DNA of 64,000 nt, taken from the NCBI RefSeq assembly GCF_000003855.2, contig NW_003101679.1, positions 2,207,379-2,271,378 on the forward strand, given 5' to 3'. Below, piece after piece: positions 58,072-64,000 of this stretch (its first letter is position 1; each line of letters begins with the position of its first letter). The DNA comes from Blastomyces gilchristii SLH14081. Its lineage: Eukaryota; Ascomycota; Eurotiomycetes; Onygenales; Ajellomycetaceae. Made by a program: the position numbers and the translations under genes. The notes below the pieces were generated by a model that was given only the letters and a program-made list of their open reading frames with translations, had not been told where the DNA came from and did not search any database.

Positions 58072-58333
58072 TGCGCCTGATCAATCATATAGACTATTTC
58101 ATTACACTTCACAGATTCTGCTCAAAGCTCTAATCCTCAGTCACTGATTCTCAGCTGAAAAACCCATGAAATTTCTATTCTTTCACCCCGAAGCTTCACT
58201 GCATATGCATATAAATATTCACTTCAATCACTGATTCCTGCACTTTCTCTTTCTTTCCTTCTCTAATGTTTTTCACTTTGTTATATAAGACCTATAAATA
58301 TTATACTGATCTATTCAGCATACATCTCTTACA
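58072..58333 (+). repeat. 3' LTR of Gypsy A copy 3
   Basis: 262 bp, TGTGGCAGGCTGCGCCTG...CTCTTACA, followed by the target duplication CTTTC. The purine-rich GACAAGAGGGAGCTAA just before it (58047-58062) fits the polypurine tract. Confidence 0.92.
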
Positions 58334-58338
58334 CTTTC

Positions 58339-59229
58339 AGATCAGCTTCTGACTCTTAGCAGTGTAGTTCTACTCTTTACTGTAAGTCTCTCTGTAAGTA
58401 ATTTCTTACAGACTCTAGCTGATAGTTTCTGTGAAGCTTCTAGTGCTGTTAGTGTTCTCTACAGTTCTGTAGATTCATAATCATTCTCTCTCTATCTGCA
58501 CAATCTCTGATCAGATATATGTAAATATGTCTAGATTCTCTCTTAACAGTTCACACATTACAGCAAATTTTTGCAATCTCATTATTAATGAGAGATGAGT
58601 CTCTGAGTATCTGTAAAATCCAGGTAATTAAGATAATTTAAATATCATGAATTTGTAATAATAGTTGATCTGAACAGATAAGATCTCTCTCTGTATCTCA
58701 ATTGTTTTGAGACTGAATACTTCAGCATAACTGAGACAGCAGACACCGCTTTGTAAGAGATATTTAATTATATACACAGATGATCAGCTCTCAAGATTCT
58801 GCTGCAACTGTATATACTCTGATATCTGACTCTCTTAAAGTCTGTGCATTTCTGATGATCTTTGTATCAAATACAACAATTGTCTGTATCACAGATATAA
58901 TACTCTCTACTTCTTTGAAAAGAGAAATTGATAGTCACAGAGAGATTAAATATTAGAAATGTGAGTGTGAGTTTTATTTATTAATCTCTAAATTATATTC
59001 ATGACTCTGTTTTTATTTTCTTTGTTTTTTAACTTTACTAATAATATGATTTCTTCTTCTCTTTGCATATATGACAGACTGTTTATCTCCGTAGAACCTT
59101 ATTATCTTTATAGACTAGAGTTCACAAATGACAGTGTTAATATCTTTGTCATAATCAGATTCTTAGCAAAGACTGTGTCATTCTGACTTATCAGAATTTA
59201 TAATATAAAAGTCATGTCTCAGCTTCTGC
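58339..59229. other. Non-coding 3' region of Gypsy C or neighbouring repeat
   Basis: AT-rich sequence between the Gypsy A target site and the Gypsy C chromodomain. No terminal repeat could be matched inside the window. Small open frames (for example 59001-59186 on the plus strand) look accidental. Confidence 0.45.
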
Positions 59230-62200
59230 AGATATCTTATCTGTCTGAATAATTCTCAAGTGAACTTATTCATCTTGTCAGAATACTCTTATCACTGAAT
59301 ATTGAATCAGAACTCATAATCTCACTTCTCTGAGTTAATAATCTCTTTAATCTGATATTTTCTTTCACTCTCTAATACTTTATGAACAGAGTGATGACTC
59401 ACAGAGTTCTCTTCTAAGAATTTCTTGTATTCATGAAGTAAAGAGACATGAAAAATATTATATATCTGCAGCTCAGATGACAGCTTGAATCTGTAACACT
59501 ATAAGCTAACTTTCTTTATAATCTTATAAGACTCTGTCTGCAAGAGATCTATCTTCTTGCTAGATCTTTATATAATGATGTTTTTCAGACTTAGTCAGAC
59601 ACTATCATCTTTCTTAAAACTCTTTATAATATGCTTAAAGTCATAGTATTTCTTCTGATACTCTTGAGTCTTTCTCAAGAATTCATAAGCTTTCTTCTAA
59701 ATATTTCAAATTCTCTCAGTGTGTTCACAGATATGATCACACTCTATAGTATACTCTCTCAGGTTTATCAAGATCATCTGCAGATAAGTCTCAGCAGGTA
59801 TCTTAAAGAGAATTTTATCTATACTGATATATTTTGAGTTATTATATATAAACTCTGTAAGTGATAATCAATGCACTCAGTTATTCTGATTATAATTAAT
59901 AAAGTACTGTAGATATTATTTTAATATATTTATCAGATATTCTATCTAATCATCTATCTGTTAATGAAAAGCTATGCTTAGATCTTATGAGATCTTCAGT
60001 ATAGTTATCAGATCAGATCAGAACTCTCTTATAAAGATTAATTCTCTATCTGAGATAATATTCACAGATAACTTATACAACTGAATCATATTATGAATAA
60101 AGATATAAGTTGAAATCTTTGACTTTAAGTTCTTATAAGTGAATATAAAGTGTATCATCTGAATGACACAGTCTTCTATTATCAGCATACTGATAAAGTA
60201 GATATCATATATATTCTTACTTTCAGAGAGACTCATAAGAGTGTTTATTTCTAGCTGTTTTCGAGAATCTAATAGAATAAGTAGAGAAGTGAGTTCTTTT
60301 TATAATCTAAACTATACTATCTGTGAATTCTGATAAATAGTATAAGAATTCACTATCTTCTTTATAAGCTCTTATATCTTTGATCAGAAATATTTTCTTA
60401 TAAATAACTTATAAGTTCTAGTATCTGTAAAATGATCTGATAGAGAAGAGTTATGATATCTTTTAATAAGTTCTATATATAGAAACTTATTCACAGATAC
60501 ATAAATTCAGTTCTCTCTTTATAAGAGATTATTTAAGTCTCTTTAATTCTTTATTTCTGTAGAATTGATCTCTGCTGTGAGCAGTTTCTGAATATACTAA
60601 GTATATTTATTCTTCAGTTGCAGTTCAGCCAATCTGAACAGAAGATCTTATAAAGACTTATACTCTGTTTTCTCTTATATCAGATTTTCTACAGTACTTC
60701 TCAAAGTTTATAAACTATTCTGATTATAGATACTCTCTTCAAGAATTCTCACAGAGATTTTCAGAGTGTTAACTCTTAATATTATAGAGAGTAATTGTAC
60801 AGGCTTCTTCTCTCTCTTTTTCTTTCTTCTCTCATAAGAGATTGAGAAACTCTTCAGTGTATCTCTTTGTAATACTCAGTTTGAGCATTTTATAAAGTGT
60901 TTCTATCTTCTCTAGTCTCTCTATATCAGTTATACTAATCTTCTTAACATAGTCAGATATGTGAGAGAGTTTATCTGCTGAGCTCTTAGTTTTCTTAATA
61001 TACTCTATCTTGAATCAGAACTCACTCAGTCTCTGAGCTCAGTGAATCTGCTACTGTGAGAGTTTCTTTATTAAAGTAAACTGTTATAAGCTGTTATAAT
61101 CAGTTCTAATAGTAATCACTGTTATAAGGTTCTTAAAGTAGTGACACCAGTGATAGAAGAATTTCACTATTATGAAAAGCTTCTAATTATAAATGTCATA
61201 GTTAATCTCTACAGATTACATCTTTCATAAGAAAAAGATCACTGAAACTCAGGTCTCATTTAACTGTAGTTATAAGACTATTTCTGAAATTGTAAAGAAG
61301 AAGACATCTGTCTTCAATCTGATTAAGAGTAAGATATTAAAGTGAAATAGTATGACTGTATTTATAAATATTCATTTTAATCTTATAAAGACTCTGTAAG
61401 CTTCTGAAGTAAGAAAGTTCTTATAGTTCTCTCTTCTTAACAATCTTTTCATTCTTTATTTATTGAATGACTTCTTCTTATTTTCATTCTTCAGTATATC
61501 TATAAGAATTAAGAAGAGTCTTATGAATACAAAGATAAACTATCTATAGAAATTCACAAAGCTCAGAAAGATCTGAATTTCATGAATACTAGTTAACTCT
61601 GATTATGATAAAATAATCTTAATCTGTGAAGACTTCATCTAAATATCATCTACAGTAATTATATATTCTAGAAAATTAATTCAATGAGTACTGAAGTTGT
61701 ACTTTATGAGCTTAATATACAGTTCTGTCTTATCTAAGATCTTTAACACACTTTGTACATGCTCAGTGTATTCTTTCTTCTTCATAGAGTACATTATCAC
61801 ATTATTCAGATATATTATCATAAAGACATTCATATATGCATGAAGTGTTTTATTCATAAAATACTGAAATAGGGTGAGAATATTAGCTAAATCAAAAGAT
61901 ATTACTAGATATTCAAATAATCTCAGTGTGATTCTAAAGACAGTCTTTTATTTATTCTTAAACTGTATTCACAGCTGTGTATATACATTGAATATATTCA
62001 GTTATATGAATATGACAGCTTCTGTAAGATGATTGATCACATTCTCAATCAGAGATAGAGAGTAGTGACTCTTTATAGTTTTGAAGTTCAGATTATAATA
62101 GTTTATACACAATCTGAGATCTTCATTCTTCTTCTTTATAAACATCATAGAGACTTCTGTGAAGATCTGTACAGATTATATAAAGTCATTCTTCAGATTC

Positions 62201-63000
62201 TTCTTCACATAAGTCTGTAAGACCTCTGTCTCATAATGAAAGAGTGTATAGATTAGTTCTTAGAAGAGTGTCTATTCTTTTATTAAATCTATTATTAGAT
62301 TCTTCTTATAATGAGATGAAAGCACAGCTGTCTTAGCTGAACTGAATATCTCTGTGAGATCTCAGTATTTCTCTGATATCTGAAGCTCAGTTTTCATAAC
62401 TATAAAGTTCTCAGACATTTGTAAAGTAATTATATAGATGACCTTATCTTCTGTAATCAACTCTGTAGTATTAACTGATTCTATCTCTATAAGTAAGTCT
62501 GCCAACACTGATCAGAAGTATAAACTCAAGTCATAGATAGCTATATATAGATTATGTTTTGAAAGTTATATAAGTCTGAAGTATATGATATCTGTGATGT
62601 CTGCAATAATCACAGTTTTCACAAATCTTCTTCAGATTTTAGAGAGATCTTGTAATTCAAAGATAACTCTTATAAGTCTCTTAGTTCTCAGATCTGAGTT
62701 CTCACACTCTGCTTATTATAAGAGCAGATTCTGAGTTTTCATCACTCAGCTTATTCACTCTGTGAGCTTTAGAAACACTACAGTGATCTGAGATTCTGAG
62801 TTTATTAATACTTGTTATACTGACAGAGTAGTAATATCATAGTATAATCTCTCTCTGTAAGTATACATTTTCATTGAGAGAGTAACAGATTCAGATGTTA
62901 GCTTCAAGAATTTTAAGAGGACTGTTGCTAACTCTGTTTATCACTTCTTAAATTTCTATTTTAAATTATTCAGACAGTTTATACAGAGATATTCTGATTT
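59230..63000 (-). pseudogene. Gypsy C pol: protease to chromodomain, decayed
   Basis: On the minus strand: reverse transcriptase around 62350-61500 (FEYLVISFDLANILTLFQYF; VFMIIYLNNVIMYS near 61790-61830, normally YLDD); integrase around 60240-59600 with ISDRELIFIREF and SLSIAFHWQMDDWIEYL, close to the canonical S-D-R-G-x-x-F and A-F-H-P-Q-T-D-G patterns; chromodomain around 59420-59240 (EIINSEKWDYEFWFNIQ, Trp from TGA). Stops are frequent. The RNase H in between is only weakly recognisable. Confidence 0.75.
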
Positions 63001-63207
63001 AAAATAAGTGAAGCAGAGATTCTTTTTCTTAATCTCTCTATTATATACTCTGTTTATAGAAGCTTATAAAGCTCTTTCTCTCTGCTCAGCAGTTAGATAT
63101 AAATCTCTCTATATCTTGTCATCTTTTTCTGATAAATCTGTTCTCTGTTGTTCTGACTCTTACAGAGCTGATTAATAATCTACTCTTCACAGATCTGTGA
63201 CTGTCAC

Positions 63208-63711
63208 TAGACTGACCATGTAACCGTGTCTGGGACTAGGACCAGATTTTTTGATAGTCTCATTATCAATTCGACTGATCCCATTACACAGTTTTAACAT
63301 TAGATAGTAGTTTCATACTGTCTCAGTGAAACTTACTGTCTACTCTTATCACATTTTCCAAATGAGATCATGATTTCTACTTCTCAATTTAAATTAATTT
63401 TATTGCTTTAAATGACTTTAAATCTCATTTGAGTGTTATCAAAAAGTGTTACTTTTTAAAAAATTAAAAATAGTCTAAAAAACCTTAAAATGTCTAAAAA
63501 TAGTAACTTTATGACAAGAATGAGACTAAATGGAACTGAATGAGACCACTTTCTCATTTTTTTCAAGTCATGGTTCCATTTTAAGATCTGATATATAGTC
63601 ACTTTGCATGTTTTTTTGATGGCTAGTCCCAGCGGGATTCACGCCAAGAAATGTATGAGACCAGACCAAATGAGACCAAATGTGAAATTCATGGTCCCGG
63701 CGGCCAGTCTC
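63208..63711 (+). mobile_element. Non-autonomous hAT element (MITE), copy 3
   Basis: 504 bp, TAGACTGACCATGTAACCG...CGGCCAGTCTC, with a perfect 8-bp target duplication ACTGTCAC (63200-63207 and 63712-63719). Inserted in Gypsy C. Confidence 0.93.
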
Positions 63712-63719
63712 ACTGTCAC

Positions 63720-64000
63720 AGTGATTTATAAGAAGTGAATGAGAGTCATCAGTTTCTTCAGAGTCAAGAGTTTAAAGTCTTGCTTAATAAGCTTATTCTG
63801 CATATCTTTAGTCAGTCTCTTTATAAATATTATTATTCAGATCTTGTTTCAGAGCCCTGTTTTCAGAGATCTTAATTCACATCATAATTTTATAAAGTAC
63901 TGTAAGTAGTCTTTATTAGATTTCTCATCTCTTTGTCTAATATTCATGATTATAACTCAGATATTCTCTGTCTGACTCACAGAGTCTGTTAACTTATTTT
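63720..64000 (-). pseudogene. Gypsy C gag fragment
   Basis: Minus-strand frame with gag-like composition (MNIRQRDEKSNKDYLQYF; FIKRLTKDMQNKLIKQDFKL), resembling the capsid region of Gypsy gag. It continues beyond the window. Confidence 0.6.

Larger units (their letters stand above)
52659..58333 (+). mobile_element. Gypsy A copy 3: structurally complete chromovirus-type Gypsy element
   Basis: 5675 bp with LTRs at 52659-52930 and 58072-58333 and a perfect 5-bp target duplication CTTTC (52654-52658 and 58334-58338). Internal order is gag with a CCHC knuckle, protease, reverse transcriptase, RNase H, integrase and a chromodomain-like end: Ty3/Gypsy order. LTRs differ mainly by C/T and G/A changes. 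It is inserted in sequence of the Q / Gypsy C type. Confidence 0.93.
58339..64000 (-). mobile_element. Gypsy C: minus-strand chromovirus, running off the right end
   Basis: Decayed Ty3/Gypsy element read on the minus strand, with gag at the window edge, then reverse transcriptase, RNase H, integrase and chromodomain toward the left. A MITE at 63208-63711 is inserted between gag and protease. No LTR pair could be established because the 5' end is outside the window; the region at 58339-59230 plus block Q may hold the 3' end. Confidence 0.75.

Noticed and set aside
1..64000. tRNA or rRNA genes
   Set aside because: No cloverleaf-compatible A/B box pair or rRNA core sequence was recognised by reading; a tRNA scan was not possible here.

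Overview
This window reads as a repeat-rich chromosomal segment of a filamentous ascomycete (Pezizomycotina). Two ordinary protein-coding genes of base composition near 50% GC, with short GT-AG introns and CTAAC-type branch sites, sit in an island at about 11.2-17.0 kb. Almost everything else is very AT-rich and consists of transposable elements mutated by heavy C-to-T / G-to-A change without many indels. Reading frames of whole pol genes can still be followed because most in-frame stops are TGA where tryptophan TGG is expected. This is a RIP-like process, but its context looks unusual: CpC/GpG and CpG are scarce while CpA/TpG remain common.

Layout, left. Bases 182-11174 are one Ty1/Copia element (104-bp LTRs, 5-bp target duplication ATAAG). 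Its gag is split by a complete 5.8-kb hAT DNA transposon at 1001-6807 (8-bp target duplication TGAATATG). The hAT carries a decayed hAT transposase and a second, lysine-rich accessory gene.

Gene island. At 11572-14063 (+) lies a fungal zinc metallopeptidase with a C-terminal jacalin-like domain. At 14578-16997 (-), convergent with it, lies a Gfd2/YDR514C-like DEDDh exonuclease-fold protein. A 100-N assembly gap (17952-18051) is set in C-rich low-complexity sequence flanked by a short duplicated segment.

Right. From 18.5 to 64 kb the sequence is a nest of retroelements. Gypsy A copy 1 (from 20006) was split by Gypsy B (23196-44669, 168-bp LTRs). Gypsy B was in turn split by a miniature LTR retrotransposon (TRIM, 23213-23628), two Tad/I-like LINEs (24489-32101 and 33807-39519) and a small non-autonomous hAT element. 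A third, truncated LINE (45496-47601) is joined at a rearrangement point to an inverted Gypsy A fragment (47602-50525). A complete Gypsy A copy (52659-58333, target duplication CTTTC) lies inside a minus-strand chromovirus, Gypsy C, that runs off the right end. Three 504-506-bp non-autonomous hAT elements with 8-bp target duplications, plus one truncated copy, are scattered through the right part; they share their ends with the autonomous hAT at 1001-6807.

No tRNA, rRNA or CRISPR array was recognised. All TE genes here appear broken; only the two island genes look functional. Boundaries of complete elements rest on matching LTRs or terminal repeats plus target duplications read directly; internal domain limits inside decayed elements are approximate.
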